From Propionibacteriaceae bacterium (GTDB lineage Bacteria; Actinomycetota; Actinomycetes; Propionibacteriales; Propionibacteriaceae), in NCBI GenBank assembly GCA_017882685.1, contig JADGPA010000206.1, forward strand, positions 1-37,454: a stretch of DNA of 37,454 nt, written 5' to 3'. The first letter of the stretch is position 1. The number at the start of each line of letters is the position of its first letter. The notes beneath the pieces are model-generated. The model had not been told where the DNA came from. It saw nothing but the letters and a program-made list of their open reading frames with translations, and did no database searches. Shown here piece after piece: positions 6,519 to 15,525 of the stretch. The translations under genes were made by a program, and so were the position numbers.

Positions 6519-8033
6519 ATGGCGAACCCTGTAACGACAACGGCAGACCCTGCCCCGAAGCTGAAAAAGAGCCTCGACGGATGGTTTGAAGTCACCAAGC
6601 GTGGCTCAAACCTCGGTCGGGAGCTCCGCGGAGGCCTGGTGACCTTCTTCACCATGGCCTACATCATCATTCTCAACCCCATCATCATCGGCACGCAGGC
6701 CGATGTGCAGGGCAACCTGATCACCGGCCAGCCGATCTCCGCCGGCGGCCCCGCAATCGGCCTCTCGATGGCGATGGTGGCTGCAGCCACGGCGCTGATC
6801 GCTGGCCTGATGACCATCCTGATGGGTGTCTACGGCCGCTTCCCGATCGCCATCGCCACCGGCCTCGGCCTGAACGCCCTGGTCGCCTTCACGATCGTGA
6901 AGCAGATGACCTGGCCGCAGGCGATGGGCCTGATCGTGTGGGAGGGCGTGCTGATCACCGTCCTCGTGCTCACCGGCTTCCGCAAGGCGATCTTCAACGC
7001 CGTGCCCCGTTCGCTGCGCTCGGCCATCTCGGTCGGTATCGGCCTGTTCATCGCGTTCATCGGCCTCTTCGACTCCGGCATCGTCCGGCCCGGCAGCGGC
7101 ACCCCGGTGCAGCTGGGCATCTACGGCTCGCTGCTCGGGTGGCCGATCGCGATCTTCCTGATCGGCCTGCTCATCCTGATCACGCTCTTCGTCCGCAAGG
7201 TCAAGGGCGCGATGCTGATCTCCATCCTCGGCGCAACCGTTGTCGCGATCATCGTCCAGGCCATTCTGCAGCTGCCCCTCATGAAGGACGCCACCGGTGC
7301 AGTGGTCAACCCCACCGGCTGGATCCAGAACCTCCCCGCGCTCACCGGCGGCTTCGGCGCCCCCAACCTGGGCTTGTTGGGCCGGGTGGACCTGTTCGGT
7401 GCGTTCACCAGCGCTGCCGGCCCCGGCGCGCTCGTTGGCATCCTGCTGCTGGTCTTCTCCCTCCTGCTGAGCGACTTCTTCGACACCATGGGCACGATCG
7501 TCGCTGTTGGCGCAGAAGGTGACCTGCTGCAAGCGGACGGCAACCCGCCCTACACGCAGGAGATCCTGCTCGTGGACTCGGTTGCTGCGATCGCCGGCGG
7601 CCTCGGATCGGTGTCATCGAACACCTCCTACATCGAGTCGGCATCCGGCGTCGGCGACGGTGCGCGCACCGGCATCGCTTCTGTGGTGACCGGCGTGGCG
7701 TTCCTGTTGAGCCTCTTCCTGGCCCCGCTGGTGCAGCTGGTGCCCGCGGAGGCGGCCACTCCGGCCCTGTTCTTCGTCGGCTTCCTGATGATGAGCCAGG
7801 TCGTACACGTGAACTGGGAGGACCCGGAGGAGGGCATCCCCGCGTTCCTCACCATCGTGCTGATGCCGTTCACCTACTCGATCACCACCGGTATCGGTGC
7901 GGGCTTCATCGCGTTCGCCCTGATCAAGGCGATCCGCGGCAGGGCCAAGGACGTGCACCCGCTGATGTGGGGCGTGGCCGCTGCCTTCGTGCTGTACTTC
8001 GCCCAGGGCATCATCACCAGACTGATCGGCTGA
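6519..8033 (+). CDS. NCS2 family purine permease (AzgA/PbuG-like)
   Basis: 504-aa proton-coupled nucleobase transporter with about 12-14 hydrophobic helices. Hallmarks of the AzgA/PbuG branch are RGGLVTFFTMAYIIILNP near the N-terminus, TGLGLNALVAFTIV, LLLSDFFDTMGTIVAVG in the middle, and VSSNTSYIESASGVGDGART, which contributes the substrate site. This branch takes up hypoxanthine, adenine or guanine; uracil and xanthine carriers have different signatures. The start ATG at 6519 lies just after the divergent DUF2530 start region, so the two share an upstream area of about 45 bp. A strong hairpin terminator follows the stop. Confidence 0.93.
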   Translation: MANPVTTTADPAPKLKKSLDGWFEVTKRGSNLGRELRGGLVTFFTMAYIIILNPIIIGTQADVQGNLITGQPISAGGPAIGLSMAMVAAATALIAGLMTILMGVYGRFPIAIATGLGLNALVAFTIVKQMTWPQAMGLIVWEGVLITVLVLTGFRKAIFNAVPRSLRSAISVGIGLFIAFIGLFDSGIVRPGSGTPVQLGIYGSLLGWPIAIFLIGLLILITLFVRKVKGAMLISILGATVVAIIVQAILQLPLMKDATGAVVNPTGWIQNLPALTGGFGAPNLGLLGRVDLFGAFTSAAGPGALVGILLLVFSLLLSDFFDTMGTIVAVGAEGDLLQADGNPPYTQEILLVDSVAAIAGGLGSVSSNTSYIESASGVGDGARTGIASVVTGVAFLLSLFLAPLVQLVPAEAATPALFFVGFLMMSQVVHVNWEDPEEGIPAFLTIVLMPFTYSITTGIGAGFIAFALIKAIRGRAKDVHPLMWGVAAAFVLYFAQGIITRLIG

Positions 8034-8049
8034 CCTGGAGTTCGCTCGG

Positions 8050-8085
8050 CAGGGAGCCACTGTCCTCCTGGACGGTGGCTCCCTG
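8050..8085 (+). terminator. Terminator of the purine permease gene
   Basis: A 16-bp stem (CAGGGAGCCACTGTCC with GGACGGTGGCTCCCTG, one G:U pair) and a TCCT loop, 17 bp after the permease stop. There is no T-tract. Confidence 0.85.
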
Positions 8086-8283
8086 CGTGTCCGGGCCGTG
8101 TGACCAGACGCGGGCTCCACAGCCCCGGACGCCGAAAAGCCTCCGATATCGTCGACGGTCACCAATCATCGGTTCCGCCCATGCCACGCCAATTGACGGC
8201 GGGCTGTCAGCACGCAGCTCGCTGCTTCGGTTGCGACCCAGATTCCGGTGGCTATGGCGCGCCACTGAGGTGGTACTCCCGCT

Positions 8284-8399
8284 CCGACCCGAGGCGTGGT
8301 GGTTATCGGGGCCGAGGGCGGGCTGATAACCACGATTGAGCGGGTCGGGGATCGATGCTGGGCTGGGTGGTGCGTGATAACCACCAGGAGTCGGGTCGG
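8284..8399. repeat. Three copies of CCGACCCG-N8-TGGTTATC in a gene-free region
   Basis: In the gap between the permease terminator and the ABC operon end (8086-8443), a 24-bp element with fixed 8-bp ends and a variable 8-bp middle occurs three times: plus strand 8284-8307, minus strand 8325-8348, minus strand 8376-8399. Copies 1 and 2 face each other, giving the inverted repeat GTGGTTATC-N17-GATAACCAC. Nothing else in this ~360-bp stretch resembles a gene. Confidence 0.85.
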
Positions 8400-8416
8400 T
8401 ACACGGAGTCACCACG

Positions 8417-8435
8417 GCCCGCAGGCTCAGCGGGC
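8417..8435 (-). terminator. Weak hairpin after the ABC efflux operon
   Basis: GCCCGC-AGGCTCA-GCGGGC forms a 6-bp GC-only stem 9 bp beyond the stop of the minus-strand permease gene. It is followed by the palindrome GAGCCGGCTC closer to the gene. It may be the operon terminator, but it is short and without a T-run. Confidence 0.4.
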
Positions 8436-8443
8436 GAGCCGGC

Positions 8444-10968
8444 TCACTCCTGGTGGAGCGCTGCCACCACGTCGAGGCGGGCGGCCGAGCGTGCCGGCCC
8501 GATGGCAGCAAGTACGCCGAAGGTGATGCCGACAACCACCGTGGCCAGCAGCCCAGACCAGGGGAACGAGTACGGCATCTGCCAGCCGGCAGCGCTCATC
8601 GCCGCGACAAGGGCGTAGCCCAGCCACAGCCCAGCGACCGCGCCGAACACCGTCCCGATCACCGACAACAGCAACGACTCGGCCACCACCATGCGGCGAA
8701 TCTGGCGTCGGGTGGCCCCGACGGCGCGCAGCATGCCGATCTCCCGCGTCCTGGTGAGGACGCTGATGGCCAGGGTGTTCACCAGTGCCAGCAGTGAGGG
8801 CAGGGCGAGCGCAGCCACCAGCACGTCGAAGATCACGATCGTCTGGCTGAAGGTCCTCATCTGCTCCGCGCGCCACGACGAGGACTCATAGAGCCGGAAC
8901 GCGGGGTAGCCGGCCACCACGCGATCCACGCGGGCCTTCGTTGCGTCGGGGTCCGCGCCGGCTGTCCGGTTGGCCATCAGGAGCATGTCGGTGGTGACGT
9001 TGAAGTCGCGCTGCAGGTTGTCCTGGGACGCGTACAACGTGGACAGCTTGGCGTTCAGGTAGTCGTTGCCGACTCCGCCAAGATGGTAGGTGCGGGGTCC
9101 GTTCGGGGTGTCGAGAAGCACAGCTTGCCCCACCACCAGCCTGTGCTGGGCGGCGTAGACGCCGTTCGCGATCAGCCAGCGTCCGGTGCCCAGCTGGGCG
9201 ACGGCCGCGTCGGAGGAGCCGGAGTTCCAGTCGAAGGCTGCCACCTTGAGGTAACTCGCCGGGTCGACACCGATCACCTGCACGTCGCCCCCGTCGGACT
9301 TCGCCTGGGTGATGCGCAGGGTCGAGACCGCGGCGATCCCGGGGATCGAGCGCAGGTCCTCCGCCAGCCGCGGGCCAGCGGCCACGTTGCCTTGGCCGAG
9401 CACGATCGACTGCGGGATGAGCAGGTAGTCGGCGCTGAGGGATTTGTCGAGGTAGTTGGTGAAGCCGACGAAGATCGAGGTCACGATGCTGATCATGGCG
9501 ACGATCGAGGCCAGCCCCAGCATCACGGCTGTCACGGTGATGGCGCTGCGTCCGGGGTTGCGCTGCAGGTTGCTGCGCGCGATGGCGCCCTCGCGGGAGA
9601 AGAACAACTCCAGCGGCCGGGCAGCCCAGTTGGAGATCGGGTTCACCACGGCCGGAGCGACGAGGGCGATGCCGACGAGGAACACCACCGCGCCCAGCCC
9701 GACCAGCGAAGACGATCCCGTGGTCAACCCGAACAGGGACGCGACCACCGTCCCGACGCCGATCCACGCACGCCGGCCGACCCGCCGCTCGTAGACCCCG
9801 CCGAGCTGCGGCCGCATTGCCTCCAGGGGGGTGACCTGTCCGGCCGCGCGGGCGGGCAGGATCGCGGCGACGACGGTGACGCCGACGCCGAGCAGGATCG
9901 AGGTGATCCAGGTGCTCGCGCTGAACAGCGGGGACGGGACGTGGAAGTGCATCACGTTCTCGAAGATCGGTGCCATCACCGCGAACAGGCCGGCGGCAAG
10001 CCCCCAGCCCGCGACAAGGCCGAGTGCCGTCCCGATGACGCCCTGGATCAGGGATTCGACGAGGAACATGCCGATCACCGTGCGCCGGCGGGTGCCGACA
10101 GCCCGCAGCATGCCGATGTCGCGGCGTCGTTCGGCCACCACAGTCCGGAACGAGTTGGCGATGATGAACCCCGCCGTGGCAAGGGCGAACAGGCCGAACA
10201 TGTTGAAGGCGAACGTGGCGGTCTGCAGCGAGGCCAGCAGCGTCGATTGCGAAGACAACCCACCCACCTGGTAGTCCGGGCCGAGTGCTGTCGCGACCGC
10301 CTGCTCGGTGGCCGTCCGGTCGGCCCCCGCGGTGAACGCAGCCTCCACCAGGGTGATCCGGGCGCCCAGCCCGAACAGCTGCTGGGCCGCGGGAAGGGTG
10401 AGGTAGACCTGCTCCTGACCGGGAACAGTGACGCTGCTCAGCAGTCCGATCACCCGGAACCGGGCGGTGCCGCCGGCAGCAGGCAGCACGAGCTGGTCGC
10501 CCACGCCGAGCGCGAGCTGCCCGGCGAGGTCGGAGTTGAGGACGACGGCGGCATTGTCGCCGGCGGTGAGCATGCGGCCAGCGGCCAGCGGGAAGTCGTG
10601 GACGCTGCCGACGGTGGTCAGGTCGATTCCCACGACCACCAACTGGGCGAGGGCGTCCGGGGGCGCGTCAGCGCTGCGCGGGAGCGGGACGATGCGCTGC
10701 ACGCCGGGGCTGGCCGACGCGACCTGCGGGACGGCCAGCATCCGGTCGACCACGTCGGCGCGGAACGGCTGGTTGAAGGCGCTGGTGACGGTGAGGTCCA
10801 CCCGTCCCGCTGCCGACAGGAGGTTGTGGTTGAACGCTTCGACCATCGCCGGCAGGATGCCGTTGAGGCCGAACGTGAGCATCACCCCGAAGACCACGGC
10901 CAGCGTGGTCAGCAGCGAGCGGCTCCCGCGTCCCCGCAGGTAGCGCCACGCAAGGGTGAGGGGGAGCT

Positions 10969-10972
<4 letters not shown>
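8444..10972 (-). CDS. ABC transporter permease, FtsX/MacB-like, duplicated domain
   Basis: 842-aa membrane component of a LolCDE/MacB-type (type VII) ABC system. It has an N-terminal helix (SLLTTLAVVFGVMLTFGLNG), a large extracytoplasmic periplasmic-core-like domain to about residue 245, three helices (around FGLFALATAGFIIANSF with the cytosolic RRDIGMLRAVGTRRRTV coupling segment), and then a second full set. The second set starts at NPGRSAITVTAVMLGLASIV and ends with TREIGMLRAVGATRRQIRRM and further helices. The repeated IGMLRAVG-x-RR motif marks the two FtsX halves. Such permeases do mechanotransmission and do not act as channels. It overlaps the ATPase gene by 4 nt and is last in the tetR operon. 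Confidence 0.93.
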
Positions 10973-11712
<740 letters not shown>

Positions 11713-11719
11713 CGTCGGC

Positions 11720-12973
11720 TCACTTCGTGCGAACGCGCTGGCCATCGGACAGTGCGGACGCCCCGGTGGTGACGACCGTGTCGCCCGCGGTCAGCCCGCC
11801 GAGGATCTGGGCCGAGGTGTCGGAGGACGCCCCGACGGTCACCGTCCGGGCATGCACGACGCTGTCGGAGCCGAGCACGAACACCGTCTTGGCTGCGCCC
11901 TTGGTGAGGACGGCTTCGATCGGCACGGTGAGGGCGTCCGGGATGGACTTGACCGCGATGTCCACAGAACCGCTCATACCCTGGAAGAGCCGTGACTGCC
12001 CGGCCTCGAGGGACACCCGCACCGGGAAGGCGACGCTCCCGGTGCTCGTGGTCTCCGGGCTGGCCTGCACCCGGACCACCCTCCCGGTGAACCCCTCGGG
12101 GAAGGCGTCAAGGGTGACCGTGGCGGCCTCGTCCTTGGCGACGTCGGCGATGTCGGTCTCGTTGACGGCGGCCTCGAACTCCATCCGGGTCGGGTCGACG
12201 ATGGTGAACACCGCGACGCCGGGGGTGAGGCCGGAGCCCTTCTCCACCGTGCCGTGGATAGTCACGGTGCCGGCGAACGGCGCCGTCAGCTCAGCCTTGG
12301 CCAGGTTGCCCTCGGCCTGCTTCAGCGCCCGGCTGGCAGCGGTGACGCCCTGGCTGGCAGCGGTGCGCGCGAGCGAGACCCGGGAGGCCACCGACAGCCG
12401 GCCGAGGGCTGCCTTCGCCGCCTTCAGCGCTGCAGCAGCCTGCGTCCGTGCGGTCTTGAGGGTGCGCAGCGTTGGCAGCATCGAGTGCCGCTCCGCACTG
12501 GTGGCGTCGTCGTAGTCGGCGCGGAATGAGGCATAGTTCTTCGACGCCGTCGACACCTGTGAACGTGCGGCGAAGAGCGCAGCACTGGCAGCCGAGCGGT
12601 CGATGGCGCTCGGCACGCCGTTGCTGACGGCCTCGCCCTGCGCGCGGGCAGCAGAGAGGGCTGCGCGGGCCTGCGCGACGGCCAGCTTCAGCGGGCCGGT
12701 GGCCATCCGGGCGAGCGGATCGCCGGCCTTGACGGTGTCACCGTCGGCAACCAGGACCTTGGCTACCGTGCCGGTAGCCGGCGGGTAAACCCCGGCAGAG
12801 TGTGCGGCCACCAGCGACCCGGACGCACTCGCTGTCACGGTCAACGGGGCGACGGCTGCCTGGGTCACGCCGACCACGGGTGAGTTGTTGGACGCCGAAT
12901 AGGCGTAGCCACCGCCGAGGGCGAGCACGACGGCTGCGCCGATGCCGGTGCCGACGATGGTCTTTCTCTTCAT
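11720..12973 (-). CDS. HlyD/MacA-like membrane fusion (efflux adaptor) protein
   Basis: 417 aa. An N-terminal membrane anchor ([20 protein letters not shown]) is followed by a biotinyl-lipoyl-like segment ([20 protein letters not shown]). An Ala-rich coiled-coil hairpin spans about residues 100-210, then the second lipoyl half ([20 protein letters not shown]) and beta-barrel strands ([15 protein letters not shown]), ending in a [16 protein letters not shown] tail. The true start is the ATG at 12971-12973, overlapping the tetR stop by 4 nt (ATGA); the longer ORF in the track runs antiparallel-free into tetR in another frame and is not real. In a Gram-positive cell such adaptors work at the outer face of the membrane with MacB-like pumps for antibiotics, peptides or lipids. 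Confidence 0.92.
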   Translation of the reverse strand: MKRKTIVGTGIGAAVVLALGGGYAYSASNNSPVVGVTQAAVAPLTVTASASGSLVAAHSAGVYPPATGTVAKVLVADGDTVKAGDPLARMATGPLKLAVAQARAALSAARAQGEAVSNGVPSAIDRSAASAALFAARSQVSTASKNYASFRADYDDATSAERHSMLPTLRTLKTARTQAAAALKAAKAALGRLSVASRVSLARTAASQGVTAASRALKQAEGNLAKAELTAPFAGTVTIHGTVEKGSGLTPGVAVFTIVDPTRMEFEAAVNETDIADVAKDEAATVTLDAFPEGFTGRVVRVQASPETTSTGSVAFPVRVSLEAGQSRLFQGMSGSVDIAVKSIPDALTVPIEAVLTKGAAKTVFVLGSDSVVHARTVTVGASSDTSAQILGGLTAGDTVVTTGASALSDGQRVRTK

Positions 12974-13686
12974 TCCTGGTTCCTGTCCAGCTTGGCGTGG
13001 AGTTCCTTGAGGAGGTGGAGGACATCTGGTCCGATCGGCATGGTGAAGGTGCCCTCCGGCAGCCCGAGGACGCGTTCCTGTGCCTGGAGGATGGCGACGG
13101 AGCCGTCGACCACCACCTGGGTGAACGCATCGGCGTCCGCTGCCCGCACCGCGCGTCCCCACAGGTGGTCCCCTGCGTCCAGCCACAGCAGCAGGAGGAT
13201 GTCGGTCGCGCCCTCGGCCGAGGCGACCCGCATGGAGCCGTCGGCGACGCCTTCGGTGATCACCGGGAGCAGTACCAGTCGGGCCCGTTCGCGCCACTCC
13301 TCGAACAACCGGTGCCGTAGCGCGTAGTTCTCGGTGCGGTAGAGGAAGGCGGCCTGGGACGCGTCCGCGTGCCTGGCCTTGTAGGTGGCGGCAGCGTCCA
13401 TGATGACCCGCAACCGCGCGGCGGCCGGACCCTCCGCCTCGATTGCCGCTGCGGTCAGGTGGTTGAACAGGGAACTGCCGAACCTTCGCACCAGTTGGGT
13501 CTGGAGGTCGGCCTTGGAACGGAAGTAGTGGTAGAACGTGCCCTTCGCCACCCCGGCTGCCTGGGTGACCTGTTCGACGCTCATGGCGTCGTACCCATGG
13601 GTACGGCACAACTCGAGCGCGAGGTCGAGCAACTCCTCGCGCCGGACTTCCGGTGCCTTGGTCACCCTCGCTGCGGCGCCTGCCAT
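12970..13686 (-). CDS. TetR family transcriptional regulator, probable autorepressor of the ABC efflux operon
   Basis: 238 aa. The HTH region at about residues 12-58 is clear (LDLALELCRTHGYDAMSVEQ, then VTQAAGVAKGTFYHYFRSK, the signature recognition helix and YHYF). The C-terminal ligand domain is divergent, as usual. It is the first gene of a four-gene minus-strand unit: the adaptor, ATPase and permease all overlap it or each other by a few bases. A ribosome site, GGAG, lies just upstream of the ATG at 13686. A perfect 17-bp palindrome 31 bp before the start is the likely operator. Ligand unknown; a drug or membrane-active compound is plausible by context. Confidence 0.93.
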   Translation of the reverse strand: MAGAAARVTKAPEVRREELLDLALELCRTHGYDAMSVEQVTQAAGVAKGTFYHYFRSKADLQTQLVRRFGSSLFNHLTAAAIEAEGPAAARLRVIMDAAATYKARHADASQAAFLYRTENYALRHRLFEEWRERARLVLLPVITEGVADGSMRVASAEGATDILLLLWLDAGDHLWGRAVRAADADAFTQVVVDGSVAILQAQERVLGLPEGTFTMPIGPDVLHLLKELHAKLDRNQE

Positions 13687-13716
13687 CCGCGCTCCATCCG
13701 TTACCGTCGATCATAT

Positions 13717-13733
13717 TGACCGACCGTCGGTCA
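13717..13733 (-). promoter_or_regulatory. TetR operator palindrome upstream of tetR
   Basis: TGACCGAC-C-GTCGGTCA is a perfect inverted repeat with 8-bp arms, a size and form typical of TetR-family operators. Read on the minus strand it adjoins a TATGAT hexamer (13710-13715) that could be the -10 element, so binding would block the tetR-adaptor-ABC promoter. Direct autoregulation is inference. Confidence 0.75.
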
Positions 13734-13775
13734 GCATAGCTCGCTGTGGGGCGTCTGACGTGGAATTGAGGGAAT

Positions 13776-14426
13776 CTAGATGCTGAGGAACGTCACAAGG
13801 TCGGGCGCGGGGCGCCCCCCGCTGGATGCCTGTGCCGCCCAGCCCGGGTACTGGTCGAACCAGGCCAGCAGACTGCTCGCGATCGGTTGGTTCCCCACCT
13901 CGAGCAGCGGCAGGCCGGCGCGCCAGGCCTCCGCCATGGCCGTCACGTGGTCGGCATGCGCGAAGCCGGCGGCGAGCCCTGGGGGCGGCAGCATCGAGAT
14001 ACCCAGGTCGGCGCGCAGCAACTGCCGCAAGCCGTAGCGGGACGGGACGGCGGCGCGCGACAGGTCGAAATCGAAGTCGTTGAGTTCGGCCTCATCAACC
14101 GACTGGCTGGTCGCCCCCCACGCCATCGCCTCGACGAACGCCTCGAACAGGGTCCAGCACGCCGACAGGCGGTGGGGCGGGACGTAGCGTCCGGCCAGGA
14201 GGGTGTCGACATCGCTGCCGCTCGGCACGCCGGGGCGCAGCACGGGCGCATCGGGTGCCGTGCGGAACACCGGACCGAGCTTGGCGAGGAGCCCGTGGGC
14301 AGTGGCCGGCGCGGCCGGGAACCGGTGCGCTGCGATTGCGCGCAGCGCCGTCGCGGTCGACTCCGGGGCGCCGAAGATTTCGCGGACCTCGTCGATCGCG
14401 ATGGCGTAGAGCCTCAGTGAGCCCAT
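13776..14426 (-). CDS. Uncharacterised protein, 216 aa
   Basis: I do not recognise a firm family. It begins MGSLRLYAIAIDEVREIFGA, is cytosolic by composition, and has a mixed alpha/beta look with conserved-appearing blocks (HGLLAKLGPVF, YVPPHRLSACWTLFEAFVEA, RYGLRQLLRADLGISMLPPP, WFDQYPGWAAQA). The opening resembles a group of actinobacterial 'DUF7691-like' proteins, but this is a weak impression. Codon use and GC match the surroundings, so it is probably a genuine gene. It ends 43 bp from the tetR operator on the same strand and starts divergent from the small membrane genes at 14462. No Shine-Dalgarno is evident. Confidence 0.65.
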   Translation of the reverse strand: MGSLRLYAIAIDEVREIFGAPESTATALRAIAAHRFPAAPATAHGLLAKLGPVFRTAPDAPVLRPGVPSGSDVDTLLAGRYVPPHRLSACWTLFEAFVEAMAWGATSQSVDEAELNDFDFDLSRAAVPSRYGLRQLLRADLGISMLPPPGLAAGFAHADHVTAMAEAWRAGLPLLEVGNQPIASSLLAWFDQYPGWAAQASSGGRPAPDLVTFLSI

Positions 14427-14461
14427 GGCCCAACGCTACCGTCCGGCATAGGTTTGGGGCC

Positions 14462-14572
14462 GTGAACCCCAGATCCCGTCGGATCATCGTCACCGGAGCG
14501 CTGCTGCTGCTGCTCGCTCTGGTGATCGTGGGGACGGTGATCGGCCAGGGGACGGTAGGCTCCGGCCCATGA
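14462..14572 (+). CDS. Tiny single-helix membrane protein, 36 aa
   Basis: Starts with GTG at 14462 (NPRSRRIIVTGALLLLLALV). A basic N-terminus is followed by one hydrophobic helix of about 20 residues and a short Gly/Ser tail ending GTVGSGP. It is within the ORF track only as the tail of a longer shadow ORF. Its TGA overlaps the ATG of the next gene (ATGA), and that coupling is the main reason to believe it. The N-in, C-out orientation follows the positive-inside rule. No known family; function unknown. Confidence 0.6.
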   Translation: MNPRSRRIIVTGALLLLLALVIVGTVIGQGTVGSGP

Positions 14573-14832
14573 TTGTGGGTGTTCGTCGTGCGCTGGCCGG
14601 TCTCGCGGTCGGCCTGGTAGTGTCCCTCGGCGTTGCCCCGGTGCTTCCGGCCTCTGCAGACACCCCGACGCCGACCCCGATCGCCGCGACCGCGACACCG
14701 TCAGCGACCACTGGCGCCGACATCGACGCAACCGACGTCGCGCCCGACAACTCGCGCCAGGCGTGGGCACTCGGCGGCGCCGGGTTGGTCGCCCTGATCG
14801 CTGCGGCGGTCGTCTTCCTGCGTCGCCGCTGA
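14569..14832 (+). CDS. Small secreted/membrane protein with signal peptide and C-terminal helix, 87 aa
   Basis: An N-terminal signal peptide (VRRALAGLAVGLVVSLGVAP, cleavage likely near ASA-DT) is followed by a Thr/Pro/Ala-rich linker (TPTPTPIAATATPSATT) and a C-terminal hydrophobic helix ending in FLRRR. The layout mimics a sortase substrate: a secreted stalk, then a helix and an Arg tail. However, no LPXTG-like motif precedes the helix, so it is more likely a membrane-anchored stalk. It overlaps the preceding 36-aa gene by 4 nt. Function unknown. It is convergent with the acVLRF1 gene, 4 bp away. Confidence 0.7.
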   Translation: MIVGVRRALAGLAVGLVVSLGVAPVLPASADTPTPTPIAATATPSATTGADIDATDVAPDNSRQAWALGGAGLVALIAAAVVFLRRR

Positions 14833-14836
14833 CGCG

Positions 14837-15487
14837 TCACGCGAGTTGATTCAGCTCGACGACCACCTTTCGGAACACCTCACCGAACCCTGCCAGCACG
14901 CCGGCATTGGGATCAGGGACGCCGAAGACCGCCGTTCCGTGACGCAGCCGCGGATCACCCAGCGGGGCGAGGTCGGGGTGAGCAAGCACCGCGGAGACGG
15001 CAGCCCTGTCACCACCCAGCACCAGTGCCTCGAGCGTGCCAACGGCCGGGAGCAGCACTTCGGCCACATCGTCGGCCGCGGCGTCGAACGACTTCCCGGC
15101 CTGGTTCGCGCGACGCCGTGCGTACCGCTGCTGCGACCAGCCACCGGCCTTGGTGCGACCCTGCACGTAGTGATGGCCGTGCCGTCCGGTGACCAGCCTG
15201 GCGCCCTCGAAGATGCCGACGGCGTGCGCTTGTCGTCGGGCGATCACGGCCCCGACCCTGCGCTCCCTCGTGGCCTCGGCCACCAGTGCTGCCAGCGGGT
15301 CGCCATCGGGGAGCGGGCCCCAGGCCAGCGGGAAGGCTGCCTCAGCCCCGTCCGGCGCATGCAGGGTCAGGCGGTCCGGCGTCACATCGACCGCCGGGAC
15401 GCCGTGGCGCTCGGCGAAGCCCGCGAGCCAGCCGCCGAGCCGTTCGGGCGCGACGCCGATGGTGCGCGGTCCCGGCTGCGGTGTCAT
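14837..15487 (-). CDS. acVLRF1-family peptidyl-tRNA hydrolase (Vms1-like release factor)
   Basis: 216 aa. Actinobacterial relative of Vms1/ANKZF1 and eRF1-like release factors, which cleave peptidyl-tRNA on stalled large ribosomal subunits in ribosome quality control. The diagnostic block is QGRTKAGGWSQQRYARRRAN, the GxSxQR-type catalytic loop with its basic helix, preceded by GRHGHHYVQ. The rest fits the VLRF1 domain: an N-terminal strand region LTLHAPDG, RRVGAVIARRQAHAVGIFEG, and C-terminal VLGGDRAAVSAVLAHPDLAPL. The start ATG at 15487 is divergent from the DtxR gene with 38 bp between them. No neighbouring RQC genes (RqcH) are visible. Biochemical role is from family knowledge. Confidence 0.85.
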   Translation of the reverse strand: MTPQPGPRTIGVAPERLGGWLAGFAERHGVPAVDVTPDRLTLHAPDGAEAAFPLAWGPLPDGDPLAALVAEATRERRVGAVIARRQAHAVGIFEGARLVTGRHGHHYVQGRTKAGGWSQQRYARRRANQAGKSFDAAADDVAEVLLPAVGTLEALVLGGDRAAVSAVLAHPDLAPLGDPRLRHGTAVFGVPDPNAGVLAGFGEVFRKVVVELNQLA

Positions 15488-15525
15488 GGCTATAGTCTGG
15501 CTTCCAAATCGCAGGGGAGGAGGGA

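Noticed and set aside
6606-7532. 308-aa minus-strand ORF
   Set aside because: Complement of the purine permease; Glu/Asp/Gln/Arg-rich shadow without family resemblance.
8284-8399. CRISPR-like or attachment site
   Set aside because: Three short copies in mixed orientation with unequal gaps; no cas or integrase gene in the window.
14569-14832. Sortase (LPXTG) substrate
   Set aside because: It has the stalk-helix-RRR shape, but no LPXTG or variant precedes the helix and no sortase gene is nearby.
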